From Monomorium pharaonis (lineage: Eukaryota; Arthropoda; Insecta; Hymenoptera; Formicidae), in assembly GCF_013373865.1 (NCBI RefSeq), contig NC_050471.1, positions 14,202,983-14,266,982 of the forward strand: a DNA stretch of 64,000 nucleotides, given 5' to 3'. A program made the translations under genes and the position numbers. The notes below the pieces were generated by a model. The model searched no databases and had not been told where the DNA came from. It saw only the letters and a list, made by a program, of their open reading frames with translations. Shown here in pieces: positions 1 through 10,546 of this stretch (position 1 is the first letter of the stretch; every line of letters starts with the position of its first letter).

Positions 1-2
1 CC

Positions 3-602
3 TGGTCCTTTAAACCTCATGTTACTGCGAAATGTCGTGCAGCTTTCTCTCGGCTACGCCTCCTTTATCCTTTCCGTCACATCCTCTCATCTTCTCAAAA
101 ACTTGTTGTTTCTCAATCCATGATTGTCTCCCTGTTCGACTACGCTGATGTCGTTTATGCACCTGCTCTCACCCAACATCTATCTGATCGTATTCAACGT
201 GTCCAAAACTCTTGTCTTCGTTTTTCCTACGGTATCCGCAAGTTTGACCATCTTACTCCTCTCTTCGACAGCTCAGGTTGGCTCAGAATGCGTCCTCGCT
301 ATATCCTCCACCTATGCTGTCTCGTTTTCTCTCTTCTTCGCTCCAATTCTCCTCCATATCTTAGGCGGCTTCTTCAACTCACTTCCGAACTCCATTCAGA
401 CTCAGCGCCTGACACTCGTCACAATCACCTTCTGTCTTTCCCCACTCATCACTCCTCTAAATTTCGTACCTCCTTCTCTTATATCGCTGTGTACTATTAT
501 AATCAGCTTCCGCTGTCCATAAAATCCAATACCTCCCTTCTTTCGTTTCGTAAAGAAGCTGCCCGCTTCATCTCATCATCCTCCTTCTCTCTCAATGTTT
601 AA
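3..602 (+). CDS. Non-LTR retrotransposon reverse transcriptase, C-terminal part (5' end outside window)
   Basis: The frame is open from base 3, so the protein began before the window; the first ATG at 120 is internal. The translation carries the usual end of a Jockey/CR1/I-type non-LTR reverse transcriptase: a D-Y-A-D-V-V-Y segment, then RIQRVQNSCLRFSYG, a histidine-rich middle and a final stretch with YNQLPLSIK and SFRKEA, ending at a stop at 600-602. This is the thumb and C-terminal region, downstream of the catalytic palm, so no YxDD is expected here. Family membership rests on recognition of this conserved tail; the exact clade is uncertain. The frame is unbroken, which suggests a fairly recent copy. 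Confidence 0.7.
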   Translation, partial: WSFKPHVTAKCRAAFSRLRLLYPFRHILSSSQKLVVSQSMIVSLFDYADVVYAPALTQHLSDRIQRVQNSCLRFSYGIRKFDHLTPLFDSSGWLRMRPRYILHLCCLVFSLLRSNSPPYLRRLLQLTSELHSDSAPDTRHNHLLSFPTHHSSKFRTSFSYIAVYYYNQLPLSIKSNTSLLSFRKEAARFISSSSFSLNV

Positions 603-857
603 ACCTGTTTACTTGTTTTGCGTCGTTTTTCTATGTATGCGTATTTTCAATTCTGTCGGCTGAGTCAGACTCTATTTTTGAATTTTGTGTACTTTATTTA
701 TTTTTTTTTACTATTAACTTGCGCTTCTCTTTCTTGTTTCTCATGTGTTTCTGGAAGGCTTCATAGCAACATTCTTTGTTGTAGCCTCTCCTATTGCTTG
801 TACATGCTCTGTAACTTTCCTATTGTATTCTAGCTGTTTTGTTACCAAGCAATAAAG

Positions 858-889
<32 letters not shown>
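603..889 (+). mobile_element. 3' UTR and (TA)n tail of the non-LTR element
   Basis: After the stop codon the T-rich 3' UTR runs to an AATAAA at 851-856 and then directly into a pure TA dinucleotide tract at 861-889. A polyadenylation-like signal followed by a simple-repeat tail is how many non-LTR retrotransposons end. The TA tract abuts the next insertion, so its original length cannot be read. Confidence 0.55.
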
Positions 890-892
<3 letters not shown>

Positions 893-2647
893 GACGTGGT
901 AGCTCAGCTGCCACGAGTAGCAGCGTTCCTCCCCCGTCACAGGCTGCGAATTCGCGCCGTACGGGAAAATAGGCGAGAGGCGAGAGGGGATCTCCATGGG
1001 GAACCGCGACAGACCTAGCGAGCGTAGCATTAATTTCTTATATTTTTGATTTCTTTGCGCGGCGGCCGTCTTCCGATGGAATGCGGCGAGAGAGCGAGAG
1101 AGGAGGAGAGAGAGAGCGACAACGATGCGGGGAAGGAGGAAGGACGCCACCGGTGCCCGGGAGAGACGAGCACGCGGCCCGCACGGGGATTCGGCGTGGC
1201 CCTGAGAGAGCCACGGCCGGAGCCTAAGGCGGCGGTGCCCGCCAACACCACGGCGGAACATCTCGGAGGGCTGTGGAGGAGCCCGGATGGGACCAAACGC
1301 GTCGAGGGAGGCGGCAAGTCCTCTCGCGAGGAACGGAGGTCTCCGCGGGCGCTGCCCCGGCTCGGGAAGTGGCCCAGCGGGAGAAAGAAAATTTTGCGGG
1401 GGGCCTGCGAGGCCCCCGGAAGGATTATGGCGCGCACGTCCCTGCGTACGCAGGACTGCGTGCCTTGCAGCAATTGGGTCGCGGCGCGGAAACAATGCGC
1501 ATGACTGAACGGGGGGTCGCGGCGTCGATCCGGGATCGACCGCGATCCACCCCGCTTTTGCGTGCGAGCGGTCCCGCCGTTAAATTGCGTGTCGTGTCCC
1601 TGGTGAAGTATCGGTGTGGCTTGTGCGAGGCCTCAACCAGGGCAAAGGGACGAGACTGGAGACGAGGGAGGACGTCGCCAGGACATTATCGGTGAGGTGG
1701 CCTGTCAAGATAAGTTACTGTGAGCGGTTGCCGGCCGGCGAGGTGTTCCCGGGCCCGTTCTGCATCCGCTTTTGTGTTGGTGCGTGACTCGCGTGGACCG
1801 CAGGGCGGTCATACGTTCGTGTCATTAATTGGGAATATATCGGATGCAAGCGGGCGGGACGCCGAAGCGCCGAGCCACGGGGAGGACGATCGTGAAGACG
1901 CGCCACGGGGAGGACGATCGTGAAGACGCGTGGGTTCCGTCGGAGATTCCCCTCGACCGTGCACGCCGCAAAGCCCTCGCGCGAGCGAGTATCGCGTCGC
2001 GAGTAGCGGGTGGACGGGACTTCCGGTTTCGCGACGGTGTGTAGTGCGGTAGCGGCCGGCGATTATTGTGTGACCCCCGCGAGACACGCGGTCGCGTTCT
2101 CTAGTTGCCGGGAGTGTCGGCACGTTCGAACGTCCGAAATTAATGTGCGCGGAAGATTCCATCGTCTGTCCTTGTCGGCCGCGTGCCTACCGCGGGAGCT
2201 TCCCGCGTATCGTTAGCGTCTCTGTTTGGTTTGATTCGCGCCGGGGCGCCGCCTTGTCGGAACGCCGCATGCCGCGTCCCGCGATATTATTGTTTCTGTC
2301 TGACTATTAATCTCAATAAAGTTCGTTACTTGTTACGTTCGGAGTCTATTTTTCTAGTGTGTCGTCCACCACTTCGTGTCACCGCATTCGCCTGCTCCCT
2401 TACGCTTCACCCTGCCCCTCTACCGTTAGGCAGAGCTGGTCGAGATTGTCGCGCGAGGATCGAGGACACCTTGGCGTAACGATTTTCGCGAATTGACGCG
2501 TCGTCGAGCGCGTCTGGCGCCCAACAATTTCTCGCGATAGCGTGTGGCTGAGATTCGAGCGCGACAAACACGGCATCGGGGGTATCGGTTACCCAGCCGG
2601 TCTTATTGTTTTGCCCGCGGCTTTTCCGGTCAGGAAAAGTCGTGACA
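890..2647. mobile_element. GC-rich LTR-like island with TGT...ACA ends (probable solo LTR)
   Basis: A sharply GC-rich block lies between the TA tract and AT-rich virus-like coding sequence. It starts TGTGACG and ends CGTGACA, is flanked by ATAT on both sides (886-889 and 2648-2651), and contains an AATAAA-type signal at about 2315. The first 50 bases hold a hairpin (TGTGACG at 890, CGTCACA at about 934) and the last 30 hold another (CTTTTCC...GGAAAAG). Long frames on both strands exist only because stop codons are rare in GC-rich DNA; none resembles a protein I know. The length (about 1.76 kb), ends and 4-bp flanks match the island at 8403-10064 and the LTRs of the Gypsy element at 51958-57545, so I read it as a solo LTR. 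A non-autonomous DNA element is the alternative. Confidence 0.45.
1874..1929. repeat. 28-bp direct tandem duplication
   Basis: Two head-to-tail copies of a 28-base unit beginning GCCACGGGGAGGACGATCG occupy 1874-1901 and 1902-1929 with no differences seen. It lies inside the GC-rich island and looks like a local slippage duplication. Confidence 0.85.
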
Positions 2648-2651
2648 ATAT

Positions 2652-4602
2652 ATATGATGCTAATTTTTCGAGACTTGTGTTTAAAAATTTGTATGAATCT
2701 ATGAACCGTAACTTTATGTAATTGTGGGGAACTAATTTATCAGCGGTACTTATAACATGTTTTGTGAAAGAAATATATTTTTCTTTCGTGATTGGAAGCA
2801 CGTCGTGATTGGAAGCACATATTTCCTTTAAATACTGCCGCTATTTTCTTAATAATAAAATGTGAGTCGTATCCGAATAAATTATGAAAGACCACCGGTA
2901 TGTATGATACATTTCGATAAAATAAGTTGCAAGAAGAATGCGCGGGACCGGTCAGATGACAATGATCGCGCACCCGTTTATCATTCGGCTCGAACGGTTT
3001 TTCACAAATATGACAACGCGTTGTACGGTACACCTCCCATTGCTCTTTCGTTAAAGTTATCATGGGGACATTGGCGGATAAACAAACCTTAATATTATGG
3101 GCTAATTTTTCTAATTGCTTGGCGAACCATGACACGCAATCGGGATCGCGATGAAACTGGTACGCGGAAAACGCGTCGTCGTACGAGCATCGCACGTAAT
3201 ATCCGATACTGATTACCTCGTGATGCTGGTATGTGTACGACGTTTGCTCCGTATCGTGTTGCGTCTTCCGCAGCACACATTCCAAGTCAGCGTAGACGAC
3301 GAAGGGCACTCGCTCCTTGTAGTTTACGTTGCGGAAGTTTAGCCATTTGTCCTTTTCAGTGGGCCATGTGATAGCGCAGTCGTTTATATTCCGACAGTCC
3401 ACAGCGTGTGATTGCAGTCTCTCACATGATGGAAAATAGTGCAAGCACTTGTAATAAAAAATTTTAATTACTTTTTTTTGTAAGATAACGCGAGAGTATT
3501 TTTTTCTTTTATAATATACATACCGATCGCAAATGTATACTTTTCCATACTTTCACTTGCGAGCTCACTAGACGAGACAGATTCCTGATGCATGCAAAGT
3601 GACCCACGCTGTCTTCGCGCGAATCTTGCACGTACAGAAGATTGGCGTGCTTCTCCCTTTTGTCGTTGGAAAGCCGCAGCGGAAGAATCTTTAGCATCGT
3701 CATTTCCTTTCTGATCTTGTAGATGTTGACCGACACATCGTTGAGTCTCTAAAATTTCCCAATGTCCTTTAGTGTAACGGGAAACTCGATGTCGTCGAAC
3801 TTTAAGACCGTCGTATAATGAGGGTACGACGACTCCCGATATGGATGTTCTTTAGCAGGGTGCAGAGCGGCGACCACTGAGCACGCGAAGCAAGCATTGT
3901 CCTTCGAATTAACGTTCACTACCGCTTTTCTCAAAATTATTTCTCGCGGCAATGTTACGTAACACCCCGCGTGTAGAGGATTGTACTTGTTCACGTTTAT
4001 AATTAAATTTAATATACCCGAAACTCCTCGAGCGAGGCTAGCGTGGGCTCGATGACGCACCGCTCGTATCACTCGTTCAAGTCTGACGTTTGAAATAGTT
4101 CACAATTTTTCGTAGTGATGCTCTTGTTGGCACGTTTTTCACCCGTTACGAACTCACTATTAAACGCGGTGTTCACTTTCACACTACCGTGTGTTTCTAG
4201 AGCGTCCCACACACGCTCGAGCACTATACTACCAGCATCTTCGAGAAATTGCCGCGGCTCGACATAGTCTGCGTTAATTATCGCACAGGTCAGAACACGA
4301 TTCTCGAACGCGGTATCTATTTCTCGCCATACGAGTCTCTTCGCGTTATCACTCGCATAATTACCGCCGACGTGCATGAAACGTTTCTGCAGTCGCGTCT
4401 TTTCACCCTCGAGTCGCGCGATTCTAGCCACCAACGATTGTCTTTGTCCGACGGTGAGCCGAGGATGCTTGACGCTAAGTTCCTCGAGCTGTTGTATACA
4501 CTCGTCACATCGCTGTAACCACGCGAAACACTCGGCTAAGGTAGCGACTCCGTTTGCTTGCTCCAAGAGCTCACGTTCCTCTTGGTTAAAATTATTCTCC
4601 AT
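2652..4602 (-). pseudogene. Virus-like family-B DNA polymerase, N-terminal region and exonuclease domain, decayed and truncated
   Basis: Reading the minus strand from ATG at 4602, a coiled-coil-like N-terminal domain is followed by a middle region and then a 3'-5' exonuclease region of the protein-primed/virus-like PolB type. I see VVYADLEC (Exo I, D-x-E), a zinc-binding stretch CHICEKPF with a nearby DHCHLTG, and HNLFGYDSH (Exo II). This family is common in arthropod genomes as Maverick/Polinton- or adintovirus-like sequence. It is broken: a TGA at 4069-4071 where the family has Trp, a small deletion and frameshift near 4020, a frame change near 3740, damage at 3450-3540, and another shift near 2800. 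It stops at 2652 where the GC-rich island begins, so the polymerase palm is absent from the window. Confidence 0.7.
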
Positions 4603-4631
4603 TTTTTTTATAATGTCTTTTTAACACTGTT

Positions 4632-4898
4632 TTAAAACAACACCGCACAATCTTCAACAGGACACTTGCATGTAATTTCGTAGCACCTAATGCAGTATCG
4701 ATATTTGACTTGAATGTCAAAGTGTATTAGCTTGTTTTGTCTTTCACACACAATAAAAATACGCACCTCCGTCTCTCGTTCAGACAGAACGTATTCATCA
4801 TCATCATTGTTTAAAAGATCAGAAAATTCGTGGTAAGTGTGCAACATTTTTTCTACGTTAGGATTCTCATAGCAAGTGTTACTCATTCCTGCTATCAC
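4632..4898 (-). CDS. Small unrecognised protein of the PolB-linked cluster
   Basis: An uninterrupted frame of 88 residues (a second Met five residues in could be the true start) lies 29 bases upstream of the PolB-like gene on the same strand. The C-terminus holds a cysteine cluster, YCIRCYEITCKCPVEDC, suggesting metal binding. The body is acidic and polar. I do not recognise the family. Its tight spacing and shared strand argue that it belongs to the same virus-like element. Confidence 0.5.
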   Translation of the reverse strand: MIAGMSNTCYENPNVEKMLHTYHEFSDLLNNDDDEYVLSERETEVRIFIVCERQNKLIHFDIQVKYRYCIRCYEITCKCPVEDCAVLF

Positions 4899-4929
4899 TT
4901 CGATATACCTTCCAACGCCAGCTGGTATC

Positions 4930-5265
4930 TCAATGAGATAAAAACAGTTTTCCTGAGTCTTTTGTACAATTTGCTATATCGTATTCACTTTCATCGGTGT
5001 CAACCCAATTCAGTATCTCTTTATATAATTTTTGCTTCACATGATGAGGCCAGTCATAAACAGGTTGATCATACACGTAAACTTCTTGTATTGCGATGCG
5101 TTCGTGTGTTCCGCGTATACCGAGTTCTCGATCACGTAGAAATTGCACTGGTGATATTCGCTGCACATACTTTTGTTTTTCAGAATCATCATTATTCTTA
5201 AGAACATAAATGACATCTTCTACATCAAATTCAACTCGTTCATTAATGATATCTTCATAATCCAT
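4930..5265 (-). CDS. Unrecognised acidic protein of the PolB-linked cluster
   Basis: The frame runs from an internal Met (MDYEDIINER) at about 5265 to a stop at 4930, roughly 111 residues; an upstream in-frame Met at 5313 would overlap the neighbouring gene. The product is rich in Asp, Glu and aromatic residues with no membrane segment. It lies about 26 bases downstream of the next gene and about 31 bases upstream of the following one, the packing seen in compact viral or Polinton-like genomes. No domain is recognised. Confidence 0.5.
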   Translation of the reverse strand: MDYEDIINERVEFDVEDVIYVLKNNDDSEKQKYVQRISPVQFLRDRELGIRGTHERIAIQEVYVYDQPVYDWPHHVKQKLYKEILNWVDTDESEYDIANCTKDSGKLFLSH

Positions 5266-5291
5266 ATTGTATAATTTTATATTGAAAATCT

Positions 5292-5897
5292 TTAATGTGT
5301 GCACACTGGACACATATCACATGAAATCAACACGAACATAGGCTGTCTGCAATTTGAACAGTACTTACCGTCCAGCCTACCGAACGCGTCAGTTATATGT
5401 TTGCGAAAAGCGTGCATTATGTTAAAATCAGTGTCCGCTATTCGCATTATACATTCAGCACACGCTGAATAAGTACCGCTTGTATAATAAAAATATATAG
5501 CACAATGTCTTGTGCGTCCAGTTATCGCATTCACTTTCGCATGCGTCAAATGTTTCTCAATAGTGTCGTTAAATTCTTCACTGCAATCGCTTGTATAACC
5601 GCTGTCCTCAGATACAATCTCTTCGTCTTCATCAGCCATCACATTCTCAAAGTTAAAATCATCTATAACGCCTATTATGCCTGCTTCATCCATTTGAAGT
5701 AGATCATTCACAATATGTTCATTGTTTACAAAGTTTTCCGGATCATTCACATTATCATCACCATTATTATTTTCAATATTATTCACAATGTCTACCACAT
5801 TATTCACATCGTCCGCGAAATCTGTAACCATTGCATCGTCCGCGACATCGATTACTTCCGCGTTATTCGAATGGTTATCCATTTTTTCTCGAGTCAT
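5292..5897 (-). CDS. Acidic protein with C-terminal cysteine pairs, first gene of the PolB-linked cluster
   Basis: An intact frame of 201 residues. The first half is very acidic and Asn-rich with many repeats of D-D/N-N type. The second half carries paired cysteines: YSACAECIM, then YCSNCRQPM and CDMCPVC near the end, consistent with one or two zinc-binding knuckles. A Met six residues downstream (MDNHSNNAEV) is an alternative start. It heads the minus-strand cluster. I cannot assign a function; a DNA-binding or regulatory role is only a guess from the acidic-plus-zinc layout. Confidence 0.5.
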   Translation of the reverse strand: MTREKMDNHSNNAEVIDVADDAMVTDFADDVNNVVDIVNNIENNNGDDNVNDPENFVNNEHIVNDLLQMDEAGIIGVIDDFNFENVMADEDEEIVSEDSGYTSDCSEEFNDTIEKHLTHAKVNAITGRTRHCAIYFYYTSGTYSACAECIMRIADTDFNIMHAFRKHITDAFGRLDGKYCSNCRQPMFVLISCDMCPVCTH

Positions 5898-5972
5898 GCA
5901 TTATTCTGATTCTCTCGCGTCGCGGACCTCGCACCAACTGTGGTGTCGTACGCTTCCTAACTAAATTATATT

Positions 5973-6290
5973 TCGTCTATATTTCTTGTCTCAACCGAAG
6001 CATCAGTATTTGTTTATATCTGTCAACGCGAGTCTACGAGCGTCAACGCGAGTCTACGAGCGGCCGAGATATCGGCGCTAGATCACAAGACGAAAAATGA
6101 TGTGTTTAAAAATGTTAAGAGCCGAGATATCGGCGCTAAAGACGGTGCTGAGAACTCGTCTATATCCCTTGTCTCAACCGGAGCATCGGTATTTGTTTAC
6201 ACCTGTGCAGTGACTGCGCGAATCTACGAGCGGCCGAGATACCTGCGCTAGACCGAGAGAAATGAAGCGTTTACTTAAAAAATTTAGTAA
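5973..6290. repeat. Imperfect direct repeat upstream of the PolB-linked cluster
   Basis: Two related blocks, about 5973-6118 and 6157-6290, share CTTGTCTCAACCG, GCATC, TATTTGTTTA and CTACGAGCGGCCGAGATA in the same order. Inside the first copy a 20-base unit starting GTCAACGCGAGTCTACGAGC is itself duplicated (6022-6041, 6042-6061). It sits just upstream of the first gene of the minus-strand cluster, so a promoter or replication-end role is possible but not shown. Confidence 0.7.
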
Positions 6291-6607
6291 ACGTATATTC
6301 CATTTTTTAATTTCATATACCTTTTTTCCAAATATCGAGAGCAAGCGAAAGCGCGCGATGGACCGCGAGGAATAGAACGCGTGGGTGGGAGCGAGAGAGA
6401 ACAATGAACGCAAGTACCGCGAAGGATAGAGCGAGAGAAAGCGATATGGAATAAGCCCACAAAAAAAGACGCAATAAGAATCCTCTAAATTATTATGCGC
6501 TATCGATATCCTCTGATGAGCGCATGCTGCCCTTGTTTATAACACCTCATAAGTGTCTAAACGTCGTAAAGGGATCCCCTACCCCACCCCCATCTTCCCC
6601 GAATTCG

Positions 6608-7394
6608 TCACCATGCGCTTTCCCCCGCCCGCGTGATGTCATACCCCGCGCCTATAAGTTCCCCCCGTACACCCGCTCCCCCCTCGGAATACCCAGCTCT
6701 GAACTCTCTTTTAAACATTACTGCAGTGCCTCGCTTGTCGGATTTTTCGCGTCGGTTCTTATCGCCATGAACGCCACTGCCATTCGCTTTTCCAGCAATC
6801 ATCGCGTTTTGGATCGAGTTCCGTTCCGATTCTTTTCGCGCATCGAATTCTTCTGTGATTTTAATGTGAAGCATTTGGAGACGAGAGTTCGTCTCGCGAC
6901 GATATCGCGCACCGGAAGTTCTCAAAGTTCTCTGGCAGACTTCGCAGTAGCATGACCGCCAATAGATCCTCGTTGATCTCAACGCCCAGCTTTGCTAGCT
7001 TGTCCACCGTGTCCGAGAAGCGTTGAGAATGTTTGCGCGCGTCGGCGCCTTCTTGCATGTGCAGCGACATCAATTGGTTCAGCAGCGCCGCTTTCTTGAC
7101 CGGACCTCTGGACTGGTACAAGGATTCCAACTTGGCCCATATGTCTGCCGAGGTCTCGCATCCCTTGATGTTTGATCTCAGATGGGTTTATGGCTAGGAC
7201 GATATCCGACTGTGCCATTTGAGCGCGGCTTGCGCCGACGTGGCATCGCTCTCGGTCACCTTTGGTTTAGGGACTGCCCCGCTCACGTAACCCCAGGCGT
7301 CGTTCTTAATTAAGATAACTTGCATTTGGATCTTCCACGTGTCGTAATTATCCTCGTGGAGAGCCTCGAACTTTACACCGGTCGCGTTCATCAT
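6608..7394 (-). pseudogene. Copia gag, frameshifted 5' portion
   Basis: From ATG at 7394 the minus strand encodes a Copia-type Gag start (KFEALHEDNYDTWKIQM) followed by the UBN2-like Gag core (YQSRGPVKKAALLNQLMSL, LLRSLPENFENFRCAI). The frame changes near 7215, near 7170 and near 6885, then continues with a basic segment (IKITEEFDARKESE) and fades out by about 6640. No zinc knuckle, protease or polymerase follows, so this copy is both frameshifted and 3'-truncated. Confidence 0.75.
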
Positions 7395-7498
7395 GGCGGT
7401 GTGCTGTTGCCCGCGTCCCGAAAACTCACTCGCGCGTGGCCGTTACTGATCACTCTTTTCCCGATTAAAGTTTTTCGGACGTTTCGACGATGAGCCTG

Positions 7499-7513
7499 CC
7501 TGGGCCCATAACC
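7499..7513 (-). promoter_or_regulatory. Copia primer-binding site (initiator-tRNA type)
   Basis: Read on the minus strand the sequence GGTTATGGGCCCAGG directly follows the LTR end. It matches the half-tRNA initiator-Met primer site known from copia elements, and the same motif recurs beside the second Copia LTR at 47821-47838. Confidence 0.75.
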
Positions 7514-7709
7514 TGTTAGTCTTTCGTGCAGCGGCGCGGCGTGCTACGCGGTTCGCGACAATGTGATGGTGGTGGGGGGGGGGGGGGGCAAAGGGCGTAG
7601 AGAAAGATCTGGGGACGTAGAGCGCCCCACTTTCCTCTATCGGCCGGGTTACGGCGGCGCTCGCGCTTGGACACGGTGACGTTCGAATGGTTGAATCGCA
7701 TTTCCAACA
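7514..7709 (-). repeat. Copia 5' LTR of the truncated element
   Basis: The 196-base block begins TGTTAGTC and ends TTCCAACA on the plus strand, giving TG...CA ends, and lies exactly between the primer-binding site and broken transposase coding sequence. It includes a run of 14-15 G. There is no second LTR in the window, so the match is by position and end structure. Confidence 0.6.
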
Positions 7710-8402
7710 ATTTTGTCTAAAGACCACATTTTTTCTTGGGAAAGTTGAGAAACGACATAAATTTGAAGTAAAGAAGATTCACATGGAATTATAAATAAAT
7801 TTTTTTTGCTTATATATTTTTCCACAAAAGACTGATTCTTTTTTCTCAAAGTCGTAAGAAAATTTCGTTATTTTTACAATATCTCCATTTGTTAATAAAC
7901 AACAATTATCATTTATTGTATGTATTCGAAAACGATAATTGAAGTAGCTTCTACATACAAAAGTCCTCTTTTTCCATTGGGCAAAATACAATAATCATTT
8001 TGCAATTTGTTGACTACAAGTTCAGTTGTACAAGAATTTTTACATCAGGTCTTATTTTTCGTGATATCGATTATACAATTGTTGTAAAGGTTGCGCATAC
8101 TTTTTAACTATTCGTTTCAGATACTGTAAGAAATTTGCATATTTAAAGGCACTGTAATTGTCTAAAGGTCCAAATGTTTTTACATCTTGTACAACATGTA
8201 TCAATCCATATTATGTGATACGAAGCATTCATGATATAAATGTGGTACTGCATCCACAAATTTTCGTAACAGTTCACTTACATATTCAATGTACTGAGTA
8301 TAATCATTACTACATAGAATTCGTACAGATATGTGTAAAGTCAAGAAATGGTTATATAAATCTTCATCTAAAATTTTTTTTAAAACAACAGGATCGACAT
8401 AT

Positions 8403-10064
8403 TGCGACGTAGCTTTTCGTCGGGAACCGCCAGGTCCGAGGGGCTACGCCCAATTAACAATAATTAACAAGGATTTCTCTTCGCGGGTAACGCTTCCTCG
8501 CGAGATCGGTAACTTTCGAAAACGGTAGCCTGTTTGAACGGTAACTCCAAAAATGCTCTAATTTTCTGGGCGCCAGGCGCGGATTTCCGCGCCGCACAAC
8601 AATTAACTATAAATCGGTAGCCGGATAGGAAGCGTTACTAATGCCGGTGGCTCTTTTCTCGAAGTGGTAGAGGGGCGTGGTTCTTTAGTAATCGAGAGGG
8701 GTGGAGAGCTCGGATCGAGGCAGGTCGTAGAAGAGAATCGGTACACAATTGTCAATTAAATATCAAATTTTAAAATATATTTCGTTAAAAATTAAGGAGT
8801 ACTGTGTCAACGGAAATCATGGATCTTACTCCACTTAACAAAATGTCATAAATTCACAGAGATATGGTAAAGACGGAAGCCGGAAGTCGGCACAAAGAGA
8901 ATGCGGAAACTTTAGATTTGCGTTACGAGGCAGGAGGCCGTCGAGGCTCTCCGCTCGCCAATCACAACAATTATAATATGTTCGAAATCGGTATTTGCGG
9001 TAGTACGGAACGCAATTATCAACTACAAAATGACTGTCGGTGCCGGCTTTGTCCGAGAGGGACGTACTTGATAATTAAATATTCGGGCCGGTCGGTCCGA
9101 TCTCTCGTGCGGCCACAAGACTCTACTTTGTATTTCGAGCTTCTCAACACTAATAAACAAACAACAGCAAAAACGGTATCGGATTCGGGATCACCGGTAA
9201 CACGACAAAACGGTATCCCTTATCCGGTCCCGTACGAGAGTCGACCGCCTTACCAAATCTTACTAAATTCCGCGTGGCTGCCGAGTGATGGCCTTACAAA
9301 ATCCGCCATCTTGGTCCGCCGAAGTCGATAGCCCTGGGCTGGTCCTCGCCGATGCGCCTTATCACACGGCTTACCGAACAGTGAGGAGCCCCTGTCCCGC
9401 GACGGCCGGCTCGAGCCGTCGCGCATGCGCGGACGCTCTTCGATTCCCAATAGGTGGATCCGCGTGACTCGCGTGATCCTCGATCCAGCGCCGCGCTGCT
9501 TCATCTTTCGAATGTCCGTGATAAGCACGTGCTCCATAAGTGTGAGCCCTTGTGCCGCCGTTTCGGTTGGTCCGGCTGGCCAGGCCGCGACCAATCCGAT
9601 CTTGGTGGCTGGCGGTTGACATGGTTGTTGCCGCTCTTCCGGTCTGCAGTCCGGTGGCGCGTGTCCACGGCGTGATCCTTGCCGGGAGTTGTTGTGTCTC
9701 TGTGCTGTCATTCGGCGCGGTCGGTACCCTTGGCTCAGGGACGGCAACGCGCTGCGGGGCCCGACGCACGGCTCGGCGGGGAAACTCCTTGAGAGGCGCT
9801 CCTTCCACTGTCGATTGTCCCCAACAGAATTCCCACGACGGCTGCTCCTCCGTCGCTCTTGGCACACTCTTTAGATGAGCCTACACTCGGCGCCTTAACT
9901 TTAAATGATTGTCAATCGGAAAACGGTATCGCGGACTAAAAAAATCAAAAGAAAATAAAAGAACAGAACCATATCCCCCTCGACTCAGCGAGGAGTCGCT
10001 CCCGATCGACCCCTCGGTCGGACTTATGCCCTTGTGACGCGCGCGCCGGACGCGCCACGTCACA
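8403..10064 (-). mobile_element. GC-rich solo-LTR-like insertion in the transposase
   Basis: Read on the minus strand it starts TGTGACGTGG and ends CTACGTCGCA, and is flanked by perfect ATAT copies at 8399-8402 and 10065-10068. Removing the block and one ATAT copy rejoins the transposase frame exactly, so the boundaries are well supported. The first 30 bases form a hairpin (TGTGACG...CGTCACA). The length of 1,662 bp, GC-richness, ends and target site resemble the 890-2647 island. Frames inside (for example 9250-9878) look like low-stop GC artefacts; I see no protein family. Confidence 0.7.
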
Positions 10065-10546
10065 ATATAAAAGTAATAATCTGTATTCGGTTGCTTTAAA
10101 ATATTTAACTAATTATAATGATCGAAGTTTACGTGAAAATTCATTAGGAACAAACAATGTAATATCTTCTATCAAAGCAGATAAACGTTGTATACTTTGT
10201 GCACTTAAACAATATGGTTGTTTTGATTTACTTAACCATAAATATAAAAGTTTACGCATAACACCAAGGCATATTAAGTACATGTATTCTAAAGGAATTT
10301 GATTTACAATATCAAAATTCGGAATGTCTGTTAAAATACTATGTCCTAAGTGATAATTAGAATCGGCTTTATTTCTAAATTCAATATCATTTCGCAATTG
10401 TTCATGACTATTTAACATGTAAACGCGCCTATAAGCATATTCGCCTTTTATATGGCATTTAATACAACTATAATATCCACAGTGACTTTTGGCATTTAAA
10501 ATATATGATTTTGCTGGTGCATCAGCTTAATAGAATCAATTCGACA

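Noticed and set aside
842..2216. Long frames on both strands in the GC-rich island
   Set aside because: They overlap on opposite strands, lack any recognisable domain, and are explained by few stop codons in GC-rich DNA.
2513..2523. TGGCGCCCAAC, resembling a retroviral primer-binding site
   Set aside because: It lies inside the island, not next to an LTR end; the ends and ATAT flanks place the element border at 2647. No Gag follows.
9250..9878. 205- and 164-residue frames on the minus strand and several plus-strand frames
   Set aside because: All overlap in a GC-rich solo LTR, Arg/Pro-rich with no family resemblance; treated as artefacts.
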